Of a stretch of DNA of 64,000 nucleotides, positions 1-10,446 are shown piece after piece (the stretch's first letter is position 1; each line of letters begins with the position of its first letter). The position numbers were made by a program, and so were the translations under genes. This DNA comes from Ditylenchus dipsaci (taxonomy: Eukaryota > Nematoda > Chromadorea > Rhabditida > Anguinidae): the NCBI GenBank assembly GCA_004194705.1, contig SADC01001389.1, positions 124,001 to 188,000 of the forward strand, given 5' to 3'. The notes below the pieces were generated by a model that worked only from the letters and a program-made list of their open reading frames with translations, ran no database searches and was not told the origin of the DNA.

Positions 1-499
1 AGTTTTTACCGTAGAGGCCAATTGGGGTTTAAATGGCGTATTTAGCCCGGTAGATATTGACTATGCCATTTTCTCCTGTGGCTCTTGTTGGCTGTGGAAT
101 ATTGACCCGGGCGTTTTAGCCGTGTAGGCCATTTGGGTCAAATGGCCTATTTTACCTATTTATGGAGAAAATTTCGACAGCTGAAATACGCAAGGCTAAA
201 TGGCACAGCCTATATAGTGAATTTTTTTAAATTTCGAGGCGTGTTATATGTGAGTTATAGTAATGTAAATCAACCATTTGTGTAGTAAGCATTGTTTGTG
301 TGAGAAAATATATTTTCTCAAACTTTATTGTTGCTTTTCTTTGTTAATTCACTGGCCAAGGTGGAAGCGATCACGTTCTCAGTTTTCGAATAGATTTCTA
401 AACAGTGAAAAAATTGGATCATTTCTACGAAAAAAATGATCAGAGCTTGGCCAGTCGAAAAAACGCGAGAAAGCAAAATCTCACTATATTGAGTTTTAA
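1..499. other. AT-rich stretch without a recognised gene
   Basis: No coding signal is visible. The first 200 bases hold degenerate copies of a short unit built around GGCCATTTGG and its variants (near 15, 60, 125 and 195), probably the edge of a decayed repeat. Open frames here are short and have biased composition. Confidence 0.4.
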
Positions 500-728
500 G
501 GGGCATGCTCACCTGTTTAAATTTGTGCCTGCCAATTCAATTTTTCTTTCTGAATCATTGAGCTTCTGTACAGATATTTTAACTCGGTTTTATACACAAT
601 TATACCTAAAATTAAATTCTAAGCCTTGCTTTATTAGAAAAGAAGCTGAACAATCCGTTCAGAAGTTCAATGATAGGGAAAAAAATTTGAGTTAGCGGGG
701 ACAAATTTAAACAGGTGAGCATGCCGCT
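500..728. mobile_element. TTAA-flanked palindromic MITE (copy 1)
   Basis: The element starts after TTAA at 496-499 with GGGGCATGCTCACCTGTTTA and ends with the inverse motif AAACAGGTGAGCATGCC, followed by a decayed TTGA. The whole element folds back: a motif near 545-600 (attga..cttctgtac, then ctcggttt) recurs inverted near 640-690. TTAA targets are typical of piggyBac-type transposases. No coding capacity, so it is non-autonomous. Confidence 0.7.
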
Positions 729-826
729 TGAAACACCACCACTCATTCTTAATTGATGATCTCATTCTGAACCCCATTCCCAGTGATTCTTTTAGCATTA
801 TTACACGAGACAATAACTTACTAGGT

Positions 827-1485
827 CAGGGCTGATTCGCCGTAACGGTACCCGTTTTGGACAAATTTCTTTTCTGCTGCAAAAAGACTTTTTTTTGCTG
901 GAACGAATATTTTTCGCAGCAAAAAAGTCCATTTGCATGAATAAAAAAGTCTTTTTACAGCAACAATGTTTGCAGAAAGTAGTCTTTTTGCAGCAATTCA
1001 GGACCATTGCCGTCTCCGACAACGGTTGTCCCCGCCAATTCAAATTTTTTTCTTTATCGTTGGATTTACGTACGAATTTTTCAACTTGGTTTCTAACAAA
1101 CTTTACCTAAAATTAAAGTCTAGGCCTTGTTTTGTTAGAAAACAAGCTGGAAAATCCGTACAAAAGTTCAATAATTAGGAAAAATTTTTGAACTGGCGGG
1201 GGACAATTCAAAACAGGTGGCAATGGCCCTTTAAAAAAATTTATCCATTTGCCGTTGACTAAATTCGCCGTTAAAAAATTCGCCTGAAGACGTTTTTAAA
1301 AAGTTTTTCCGGCGTTTTTGTAAAAAAAAATTCTAAAAACGCTCTAAGTTAGGTTGTAGCTCATGATCTCAGCTATCTTTAAAAAGAGACTGCCTCGATA
1401 TCATGCTCCTTTGAGGCTGTAAATCGATTTTAAGGTTGACACATAAAATCGCGACGGCGAACACCGTGGCGGCGAATCAGCCCTG
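827..1485. mobile_element. hAT-like non-autonomous element with nested TTAA MITE
   Basis: Terminal inverted repeats are CAGGGCTGATTCGCCGT on the left and GGCGGCGAATCAGCCCTG on the right. The CAGGGCTG terminus is common in hAT elements. The flanking 8-mers do not match, so the target duplication is decayed or the ends are misjudged. Inside, 860-990 forms a small palindrome (CTGCAAAAAGAC and inverse). A TTAA-type MITE with arms CCATTGCCGTCTCCGACAAC is nested at about 1001-1230. Confidence 0.55.
1001..1230. mobile_element. TTAA-type palindromic MITE (copy 2)
   Basis: It begins GGACCATTGCCGTC after a decayed TTCA and ends GGCAATGGCCC before an intact TTAA (1231-1234). Internal inverted arms contain TTTCTAACAAA and its complement. 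It belongs to the same family as the copies at 31975, 36927 and 39145, which share the ACGACAACGGTTGTCC block. Confidence 0.65.
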
Positions 1486-1630
1486 TCCCTAACTTATAAG
1501 CTCTAAGCTATGATGTAGAAATATGAGTTGAATAATTTGTTGACCGATTTATTGTGCTTGCTCTCTACTAAAATAATAAAGCTATTTTCAAAATTTGACT
1601 GTGTAACGGGATACAAGAATACAATACAAG

Positions 1631-1920
1631 TCAACCTTTCAACTCTTTTGATTTGTCCAGGGCTTTCTTCCATTCTTCTTTGAATAGCTTAGAAAATCTT
1701 GTGATCCTTCTACTGGAATTGCTGAGCTGTTTGTTATTTTCTGCTAGACCTCTGAATCGATAGACGGAGGAAACAAAGTAACGTGCAGCCTGCCTCATAA
1801 AGCTCGAGTCGGCCATCTGAAAAGAGGACATAGAAATTTAGATTAAAAATTTATATGTTGACCAACCTTTTGTATCACGCGTTCATCATTCAATAATTGC
1901 CGAATAAATCGGTAGACCAT
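1631..1920 (-). CDS. Small NCBP2AS2-like protein, two exons
   Basis: Two exons on the minus strand join in phase 0: 1867-1920 (ATG at 1920) and 1631-1816 (stop TGA at 1631-1633), separated by a 50-nt GT-AG intron. The predicted protein has 79 residues. It begins MVYRFIRQLLNDERVIQK and continues MADSSFMRQAARY, then a basic helical tail with FSKLFKEEWKKALDK. The layout (short N-terminal helix, hydrophobic IxxLL pattern, an RxAAR-like motif near residue 30, C-terminal KxFxEEWxxAL helix) resembles the small, poorly characterised NCBP2AS2 family of animals. That resemblance is from memory of the family pattern and is not proven. No signal peptide is evident. In some animals this gene neighbours the cap-binding gene NCBP2, but none is visible here. 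An ATG at the start of exon 2 could be an alternative start. Confidence 0.55.
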
Positions 1921-2154
1921 CGGAGACAGATAAGGCTTTTAATTGAATACAAGTCCACAGAAGCTGATAGTCAAATATTTGAAATATGATCTGAAGTATT
2001 GCAATTGTAAATTAACACCGTAGTAACTTCTACCTCCGGTAAATTCCCAGCATTGAATTGAAATTGAAAATTGGAAATTTTAGAGTTTCGATTTTAAATC
2101 ATTTCTGTAAAATTTAGAGTTATGAAGTCTGAATATTCGCGCGAAGATAAAATA

Positions 2155-2571
2155 CAGAGTGGGCCAATTTTTTTGGAACACTTTAAACGATCATAACTTT
2201 TTTCTATGATGGAATTTCGAAATTCTGTAAACGCCATTCGACTCAGAATCAAAAAACAATTTTTTTGGTGCATGGAGCTCGAAAAAAAAGTTTTGGTCAA
2301 AATATTCGAATTTGCCTTGGTCCCCCTGTGTTCTAAAAACGTCGATTTTTTGCCACTGCTTGTTGTTGTTGTGCAAAAAATCGACGTTTTTAGAACACAG
2401 GGGAGACCAAGGCAAATTCGAAAATTTTGACCAAAATTTTTTTTTCGAGCTCCATGCACCAAAAAAATTGTTTTTTGATTCTGAGTCAAATGGCGTTTAC
2501 AGAATTTCGAAATTCCATCATAGGAAAAAGTTATGATCGTTTAAAGTGTTCCAAAAAATTGGCCCACCCTG
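2155..2571. mobile_element. TA-flanked mariner-type foldback MITE
   Basis: This is a long, nearly perfect hairpin. Arms begin CAGAGTGGGCCAATTTTTTT and end with the inverse TTGGCCCACCCTG, flanked by TA on both sides (2153-2154 and 2572-2573). The loop is around 2352-2372. Both arms contain TGCCTTGGTCCCCCTGTG or its inverse, a block seen in other foldbacks of the window. TA targets and these termini fit Tc1/mariner-type non-autonomous elements. Confidence 0.7.
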
Positions 2572-2771
2572 TATCTTCGCGCTCTTATAAAAACGCGAAG
2601 GTTCGGTGAAGAACTTTTGTGATTTTGGTAAAAAAAATTCGTCTAAAATTGATGTTTTGACCAAAACTTTTATTTAAAAAATGTTTTTTTCCTCTGGAAA
2701 ACATGTTTTCAGTCTAAATACTGAAGATAACCTTTAAAAAAACACAAAGACAAAGTTTAGTTGTAGCCAAC

Positions 2772-3060
2772 TCTTGATGTAGTGCGCTCTTGCTATAGTG
2801 CTATCCTCGGTATAGTGCGACTTGTTCGGTGAATCGGTTGGTATAATTCAAACATGAAGCAACCATTCCCTCGCTATAGTGCGCTCTCGCCACAGTGCGT
2901 CTGTCATATATCATTGCAATTTGTTAGGTATATAGTCTACTCTCGATATAGTGTAGGTGCAAAAAGTTCGTTCTCACCTAGGGTCCGACATTCTTTTACT
3001 ACCGCTATACAGTCAACTCTCGCTATATCTTGCTGCATTAGATTTGTTGTCCCCTGCCTG
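2772..3060. repeat. Degenerate TATAGTGCG repeat region
   Basis: The motif CTCTYGCTATAGTGCG and variants recur near 2785, 2800, 2818, 2875, 2893, 2942 and 3015. The pattern resembles the sub-terminal direct repeats of pogo-type elements elsewhere in the window (compare 59216-60220), but clear ends were not found. Confidence 0.35.
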
Positions 3061-3125
3061 TTGTGAGTGTTTCGGTCAAATAAAGGCCGATGTTGTAGAT
3101 AATATTGCTGTAAAAATGGGGTATA

Positions 3126-3640
3126 GACGTTTCCCTACCAATGTTGCATTTGCAACATTTGGTAGGGAAACGTCCCTGTGACGTTTCCCTACCAAACGTT
3201 GCATTTTTCAAATTTGGCGTTATTTGTCGAAATACACTTTTAATCAATTGCAAGCTCACGTAATAACTGTCCGTATGTCAGTTGGTGTAATTTTGCTAAC
3301 AATAATGGTTTTCAGTATTATGCTGAAATATGCTTCGATATTTTTGTTTTTATTTTCTTTTTAGATGAATTCATTCAAATGGACTAACAAGGATATCGTA
3401 GAAACTAATACCTTTTCATTATTGTTCAAAATTTGATGTTATTGTTTCGTTTTGTTATTTGTTGCTTGAATAAATTTGAGAAAAAATGAATTTGCTCGTA
3501 TGATATAAAATTAAATAGTAAAAACAACGAGATAAACATATAAAAAACTGAAATTTGAAAAATGCAACGTTTGGTAGGGAAACATCCCTGTGACGTTTCC
3601 CTACCAAATGTTGCAAACGCAACATTGGTAGGGAAACGTC
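3126..3640. mobile_element. Foldback element with CCTACCAAATGTTGC arms
   Basis: The left arm (3126-3215) and right arm (3555-3640) are near-perfect inverted copies. Each is itself a double hairpin carrying GACGTTTCCCTACCAA and its complement. TA flanks both ends (TAGACG / CGTCTA). The interior is AT-rich and has no gene. Confidence 0.6.
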
Positions 3641-3731
3641 TACTCACCGTAAAAACATCTAAATAAATTTTGTGGGATTTTTTTTGTCGTAAAACGCTAC
3701 TCTCTGCAAATTTAAATGGACGATACGTAAA

Positions 3732-4162
3732 AATGCCACGTTCTGAAGAAAAAGTGCCACGTTTTTGTCAAAAAGTGCCACGATTTTTCGATTCTAGTCA
3801 AGAAGGCGAAAAAGCGCCACGTTTTAGTGAAAAAGTGCCACGCTTTGTGAAAAAGTGCCACGTTTTTGTCAAAAACTGCCACGTTTTAGGAAAATGTGCC
3901 ACGTTTTGGAGAAAAGTGCCACGCTTTTTGTGAAAATCTGCCACGTTTTCTGACAATACGGTTTCTTAGATAAATCAATGATTCACACCTGAAATTTTGA
4001 AGATTACCATTAGCTTGCTATTGATATGTCCTTGGAAACAAAGCGACCAATAAAATCAAGCATATCTGTGCAAAACTAGGCAAATTAAAAAAAACGTGGC
4101 ACTTTTTCGCCTTCTTGACTAGAATCGAAAAAACGTGGCACTTTTTCTCCAGAACGTGGCAT
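3732..4162. repeat. GTGCCACG tandem repeats in inverted blocks
   Basis: Positions 3732-3950 contain about nine imperfect units of AAAAAGTGCCACGTTTT. The inverse unit AACGTGGCACTTTTT recurs at 4094-4162, including a shared CGATTCTAGTCAAGAAGGCG block in inverse orientation. Open frames here encode only repetitive peptides and are not treated as genes. Confidence 0.55.
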
Positions 4163-4311
4163 ATTTCCGTTTTATCCAAATTTAAATCTTCGCGAACATT
4201 CGCGAACATTCCGAATATTCGCGCGAAATTCGGACTTTTCAATTTTCGCGCAAATATCACAACTCTAGTAAAATTCTTTCTCTTTTCAAAATTTGAAGTT
4301 CTAAACTAGGG

Positions 4312-4440
4312 TTGACCAATTGACCGGTCAAATAAAACTCGGTCAATTGACCTGTCAATTGACAGCAATTGACTGGTCAAATAAAACTCGTTCAATTGAT
4401 CGGTCAATTGACAGCAATTGACCGAAAATCGGTCAATTGT
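4312..4440. repeat. CAATTGACCGGTCAAT palindromic repeat cluster
   Basis: Short palindromic units around GGTCAATTGACC are repeated about eight times, with the spacer AAATAAAACTCG repeated twice. The unit is its own reverse complement, so the cluster can form cruciforms. No coding content. Confidence 0.6.
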
Positions 4441-5284
4441 AAAATATATTTGAATAATTAGTGTCTCGAGAGAAATTCAAATTTTGACGATGACTTTTAA
4501 TTTTTAAGAGTAGTTCAAATAGCAAATCAAGCATGCTGAACACAAATTCGGTGTCAGAATTTCAGGTTAGTCTAGCGGTGAAAAAAAATTCCGTTTAAAT
4601 GCTTTTTGAAATATTTGTTAATTTTTTCGAAACAGTCGCTTAACATTTCAAAGACCTTGTTTTTTCATACTTTGAAGCCTTTTTCGGTGCATTTTTAGTT
4701 GCTCTTTTAAATGGCATGTCAGGTTTGCTGAACAAAGAGCCGTATCCTACCTAATTTTGCCTTTTTAGTCAAAAAAATCGTTTTGTAAACATATCGTAAT
4801 TGTTTCTTTGGGTCAAAAATTTTACACTTAGGTATCATAAACCCTACAACAATATCGAAAAAAGGTTGATTAGTCTAGAGCACCTACTTGCAAGAAGGAT
4901 AACGAGGGATATCTCCTGAACCTGTACAAAAGCCATAGGTGACCATAGGCGTACGCCTACACTTATTATATGCCACTTATATGCCATTAGAAAGCTCTTT
5001 TCACAAGCTTTCTAACAGCTATAAACTTGATCGGATCAAGAATCCAAAATGACGGTATTTAAAAAACAGTCAATTTTGGGCGCTTGTGATTCAAGCCAAT
5101 TTTCAATGCCGTTTAAATTTTTTTGGACAACAAAGAGATCCCAGGTTTACAAATGAAAATTATTCAGCATGAACACCGACATCCCAGAAAATCACTTTCC
5201 AGCTATTCTTTGATGTCGGCTATCATTACAAAACCAGCTTCTTAAGCTGGAAACCTCAGAAAAAATTTCTGGAAGGGGTGCATA
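4441..5284. other. Gene-free AT-rich stretch
   Basis: No exon-like frame, RNA gene or clear terminal repeats were found. A weak match to the block at 22345-22485 (GACACCGAC / GCATGAACACCGACATC) suggests remnants of an unassigned repeat. Confidence 0.3.
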
Positions 5285-5409
5285 CAGGGCCGCAATTTGG
5301 GGGGGGGGGAGGGGGTGTCGTAGGGGTAATTAACCCCCCCCCCTTGACCGTGAAAATTAGGCAAATTATCCCCCCCCCCCCCCTTGAGAAAGTTCAAGTT
5401 GCGGCCCTG
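5285..5409. mobile_element. Short hAT MITE with exact 8-bp target duplication
   Basis: Terminal repeats are CAGGGCCGCAA and TTGCGGCCCTG. The flanking 8-mers are identical: GGTGCATA at 5277-5284 and at 5410-5417. This is the expected signature of hAT transposition. The interior is G/C homopolymer-rich and contains no gene. Confidence 0.85.
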
Positions 5410-5756
5410 GGTGCATAGTATTTTCTCAAGCAGCAAATTCACAATTCTCAGTAGTTGTGTGAAATCAAACTTTTAATAACATACACCTTCTGAAGCAATC
5501 CCAGCTGTAGCTTATATAGAGAGTATATTATACGGACATACCTTACTTGCGATCGGACCCAGGCGTAGCTTATTAGAGAAGTTTGACTGTATTAAATTTC
5601 ATGCTAATTTTTATAAATTTTACAGAAACTTTATTCATGGATTTATCCAAACAGCAAATATGAATTACTGTTTCCGTTTATGACAATATTTTTATTGCAT
5701 TTTACACAAAGCGAATTACAGCAAATTAAAAACAAAATTTCACAATTTGAATCTTA

Positions 5757-7433
5757 TCAACAAGTAATTAGTCTTGACAATGCAAGTGCACCATTAAAAA
5801 AAATATAATTTGATAGCCTTTTAGCGTGAAAAATAGCACGTCCCACGATATACATTCTAGACTTATTCTCTACTTGTGAAATGCTTTCTGAGAATTGGAT
5901 GGCTGAATTCTTTTCAAGAATTACAAAGCTATTCAATAAGGAGTACTACCTGAAGTCTTTTCGATGGTCTGCTTGGTTCCCCCACTCTCATGTGTTGCAT
6001 GGACTGTACCAAAGAATTGTCCAGCTCACCAGCATTTAGCACAGCTCTATTTTTCAAATATTCCGCCAGTGCCTGCTCTTCTACCATGTCCTGAATAAGC
6101 TCCCAAGTCTGTGGATATCCTCCAGGATTTTCCATGCAGCGCCTAATTTCGACTTCAAAATGAGCAGGAGATCTCATGTCTTTTTCGTGATCAATTTTTT
6201 GCTAAAAACAAAATGATATTTTTAGACTCAAAAGTAAACAGAAAACAGGATACCCGAAGTAATTCTATGTTGGATGTGTTAAATTTCTTGACTCTGTCCT
6301 AAAAAGTAGTTCACTAAATATTCAGTTTCGTCTAATTGCTAATGAAAAAAAACCGGCCATGAATCTGTCGCGTTCAACAAATGACTCCCAAACACTATTC
6401 TGTATGTGTGCTAGTTCAGTATTTCGATCAAAAGAGTCAGATGTTGATGCCTACAATTCACCAGATACAATATGGAGTATCTTCAAAACTTTTCATACGC
6501 TAAAAACAAAAAAGAATAGTTGTTTCTTGATATTTTCTTACATGAAGCTATTTTTTTTAGAAAAAAATCTTTGACCAAAACTTGCCTTGGAGAACCAAGG
6601 CTAACCAATTCGAAAGAGTACCCAGATACTCCAAAAGGATGGAAATTGAACATAGTTTCGAATACTGGGGCCTACCGCGTAAATAAACTCTGGTATGCAT
6701 GCTTTTCATGCATCCAGAGTCACTTTCTAGTGATTTATGTCTAAGGTATGTGGGTGTGCGCATCTCAACCCCAAGCCTCCTTGCCCCCAAAAGGGATCAG
6801 GAGGTTTAAAGGGTTCAAGATGCGCGCACAAACTTACCTTAGAGGTAGACTGCTTTTGCTGAGCTTCAAGGACCAACAAATATATATCCTAATTTTTTAT
6901 CCCTTTAAACGTATGAAAATTACTTAGGAGGCGTTTGATTATGATTTAAAATAATTTATGAAGTGCGCTTACCGCACTAAATAAGTTCCAAGTATGTTTT
7001 CAAAAAAGAACATTTTGACTATTTTTAAGAATAAAATCATTTTATTCAGTGGTTATTGCCAAACAAATTTAGACGTAAAGTTTCAAAAAAATATTTATTA
7101 TTCAAAAAAAGTATCGATATATTTAAAAAGCACCGAGATGCCATATAAAACATCACGATCACCTGTCTCATCCATTCCAGTGACGACGATTCCATGTCGG
7201 CTAATGGGCGAGCAGCCTGTCTGAACGCATTGAAACCACTGCTGTCCAATGGATTTGCGTGAGTCATGACTCTAGACCAGTTTATGGATGTTGTAAAAGA
7301 CTGCTGATCTCTATAAGGAGGCTTCCGCCATTTCTGTCGGGAATCCCGTGACTGAAACACTTTAGTAATAGTAATTACGACGAAAGCCTTAAACACTCAC
7401 AGAATTGGTTGGTCTATTGCTCCGGACTTCCAT
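5757..7433 (-). CDS. Unrecognised four-exon protein
   Basis: Proposed minus-strand exons are 7401-7433, 7163-7351, 5950-6201 and 5757-5909, all joining in phase 0 with GT-AG introns; the introns are about 49 and 40 nt except for a 961-nt intron holding a foldback. The product is about 208 residues. It starts MEVRSNRPTNS, then has a polar segment with KWRKPPYRDQQSF, a hydrophobic/aromatic stretch INWSRVMTHANP, and an acidic helical exon with EIRRCMENPGGYPQTWELI and QDMVEEQALAEYL. No signal peptide or membrane segment is seen. I do not recognise the family. The first three exons look coherent; the last, ending at the TGA at 5757-5759, is weaker, and the frame could instead read into the intron and stop at about 5929. 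It is transcribed away from the adenylyl cyclase gene. Confidence 0.5.
6557..6850. mobile_element. Foldback-family copy (a), CTAAGG-core hairpin
   Basis: The hairpin core at 6741-6842 has arms CTAAGGTATGTGGGTGTGCG and TGCGCGCACAAACTTACCTTAG with an imperfect GC-rich inner stem. It is preceded by the family's conserved block containing GGTATGCATGC and CCAGAGTCACTT. It lies in reverse orientation inside the large intron of the 5757-7433 gene. Confidence 0.6.
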
Positions 7434-9883
7434 CTCATTGCAAACGAATGAATTAAACAGAAAAATTTCATAGCTTCAGCCAAAAAAATAAGAATTTCAA
7501 ACAAAATGCCAAGATTCAAGGGGAATTTAAATTCAAAACATATTTTAGTTCATTCTTGAAAATAAATTTGGTGCAAATGTTATGAAGGCTGTAACTGAAA
7601 TGCGTTTTCAAAAGCCTGAAATTCACCCTCAAATATCTGAATTTCGGCCTCAAATTCTATATTGATCTTTTTCTTTGAATTTTGTTATAATTTTGTTATT
7701 CTTTTACACGAAATTAAGATATTTCACGGTGAATTTCAGACTTTAGAGGGTTCAATTTAATTTGAGCCATGTTGTAAATTGATCTTTTCCTATGATGGAC
7801 TGGAGTAAAAACGTTGTTTTTGTCAATGACAATCGGCTAATTAAATCAGTACTGTTGTTAAGAAATAATTAGTTGGCCTGTTTTAGCACAATTTTTGTTT
7901 TATTATCCTCAAACAACTGCTCAATAATATGCAGGCTTAGGATTTCTGGCTCTAGTTTCTAAAACATTAATTAATCACTTGATAGTACATAAGCCTATAC
8001 TAAATCTTTTAAAATCCAGCAAAAATCAATTAACTCAGCAGGTGGGTCAGTCCTGTTTAAATTAATCAATCAGTCAAGAAGCACCTTTTCACTCTTACTT
8101 CATTGCTTGCTTTCAATCAATAATTCTATTTCCGATCTCTAAACTTCCGCCCAAAAAGTTAATTGAAGCGAAAAGCAAGGACATTTAAATTAACTATATT
8201 CCTTTTTGTGTCTCCCACCTAGCCAGTGCTGACACCTTTAAAAGCAGATAGGTTGGTGGTAACCTTGAGTTTAGGCTGCACCTCTGTTTCAAAAATGACT
8301 TTTAGGTGCAACTTTCAATGAACACATAATTGGATAGTGGGTTACACCTGTAGACTAGGTAGAGGGCTTAGTGAACAATTGACGTGGTTAATTTATAAAA
8401 AGTATCTCAATTACCGTAAAACCGGGTTCCTGTCTGTACTTTATTTAAAGATTTGTACTTTATTTGGCAGTGCCAAATCGGCACCCTAAATCTTTAAAAA
8501 TTTTGAGTTTTTAAAAAAGCGATCTGAAGACTAAGGCGCCACTAAAACTGACAATCTAAAAAAGCATTTTTACATTCAATGCATTTGCAAGAATCTTTGC
8601 AATCCCAATATTGATCTTCCCAATTCAATTTTTTATTCTACACAAGTTTTTATGAAATTGCAAAACCGGGTTGTCAACAAAATAGGGCTCCAAAACACTT
8701 ATTAGGCAAATTTCGCCACTTTTAACCATGTAATTTTTAGAGGTTCTATGTTAACTTATGTTTAACCTCTTCCAAAAAAATCTGTAATTTTTTGAGCTGT
8801 CAAATTTTGACCCTGGTAGCGAATACCAATTAACCAACCCCCTGCTCCTTGTGGTTATTAGCTACTACGGCTGAATTTTTTTACATTATTCCGGCAGATT
8901 GCTTGTACCAACTTGCTATCATCTCCTTGCAGTACGGTCGGAAATAAAATTTGAAAAGAGGTCATTTTAACCACTGATTTTATTCTATTTCGAAGTGAAA
9001 TTATAAAAAAAAAAAATATTCGGGGGTCCTACAAAAGGGCATAACCATTTCCACCCGTTCCTTACAGTCATTCATTTATTTTACAAAGGTGTGAGGATAT
9101 CTAGCAAGGTTGGTGATTATTGCCTTTTTTGTGTTCTCATTGAACACCACCCACTTTTATTCCTCTTCCCATCTCTTACCCCTTTTTCTCTGCTGCTTAT
9201 TGGTAATAGAAATAATATATGGGGCGAGCAAATATACACACACATATTTATCTCACCCACAGCCAGTCCAATCAATTATCTCTGCTGTGCACTACCCAAC
9301 TTTTGACTTAAGTCTAGGGAGCTACTGCAATCACCCTGGGTTAAACTCTCCTGCCCCATCACTCTTCACCAAAGCAACAAATGTTGTAGCAGTTGCCTGG
9401 CCAGCAGCCCCCCCCCTCCATCAGCACATCATTTCGGTCAAATGAAAACAGCCTAGCCCTCATAGTTGACGGGTGATCGGGGGGGGTGTCTGCCCGTGGT
9501 TGTTGAGTAGGCGGCAGCCTTGTTTTACCCGCCCTTTTCTATGCCCCTCTTCTTCATTTTTCCCTGGGCCATTGCTTGCTGGCTGTCTGTCTGGAGAGAG
9601 GGTGCCCGCTGGACTGCTACTACTACTGATGCCTCTAGTCTTTATTGTACAACCAACAACCTTGTGGTTGGCAAGATTACCCTTTTGAGTGACCGTAGGC
9701 ATTTAGAACACTTTTAGTAATCTTTTTTTTCAAAAAGCTTCTGAAGAATTTGCTCAAAAACCGAGCTTTGTTGTCATGGTGCGTTATTTGTTGCTTTTTC
9801 ATTTATACCAGTGCCCTATTCCACTAACTGCAAATTTTGCACTTTGCAAATTTGCAATTTAATGCGACAGGTCCGATGAAGTT
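7434..9883. other. Intergenic/upstream region of the adenylyl cyclase
   Basis: No convincing coding exon was found, although the cyclase must have an upstream start. The segment at about 9340-9700 is clearly more GC-rich than its surroundings and could hold a 5' UTR, a promoter or a missed first exon. The rest is AT-rich with scattered short motifs such as GTACTTTATTT shared with MITEs. Confidence 0.35.
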
Positions 9884-10098
9884 CAGGGCTGCCAAGTGCA
9901 CTTTATTTAAGGGTTTGTAATTCATTAGGGACCCTAAATCTTTGGAACTGTTGAGATTTTACATCAAAATCTTTATTTTTATTGCTCAAAACTCAAAAGA
10001 GCACTCGATAAAATGGCAATTTTTGACGATAAATGACCAAATTGTACTTTATCTTAAAAAAATTTACTTTATTTCAAAAATTTAAGTTGGCAGCCCTG
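9884..10098. mobile_element. hAT-like MITE, CAGGGCTGCCAAG termini
   Basis: Terminal repeats are CAGGGCTGCCAAGT and the inverse GTTGGCAGCCCTG. The flanking 8-mers are not identical, so the duplication has decayed. Sub-terminal ACTTTAT motifs occur on both sides. Related internal sequence appears near 8450 and 52130. Confidence 0.55.
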
Positions 10099-10446
10099 AA
10101 TTAAACGCACTCATACTAAAGTTACAATTATTTGCTAGAAGTGCTCAACTGAATAGCTAAATCTATTTTCTGCAGATCTTTTTTATTTGTAACCATCGAA
10201 CACACACAAGAGTTCTTTTTTATCTAATGTAGTCGCCTACTTAACCCGCTTCTACTCTATCAAGTGCGTTCCCGCTGCTACTATTGCTACTAGTATTTGT
10301 TGTGTGTTCAATGTTGTTGTTAATCCACAGGCTAATTTAATTTGGTTAATCGTGCATTCTAAAAGTTGTCTCTCCAATTAGCAAACATGCCCTAAAATAG
10401 GGCTGCTTTTTTTTGTTGCACATCCTTTACAATCTTTTAATTGCAG

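Noticed and set aside
2094..2609. Multiple mirrored open frames on both strands
   Set aside because: Products of the near-perfect mariner-type hairpin; the same peptide appears on both strands.
9091..9717. Candidate first exon of the adenylyl cyclase
   Set aside because: The region is GC-richer, but no frame has a convincing ATG, donor and cyclase N-terminal pattern; it is described only as a possible 5' region.
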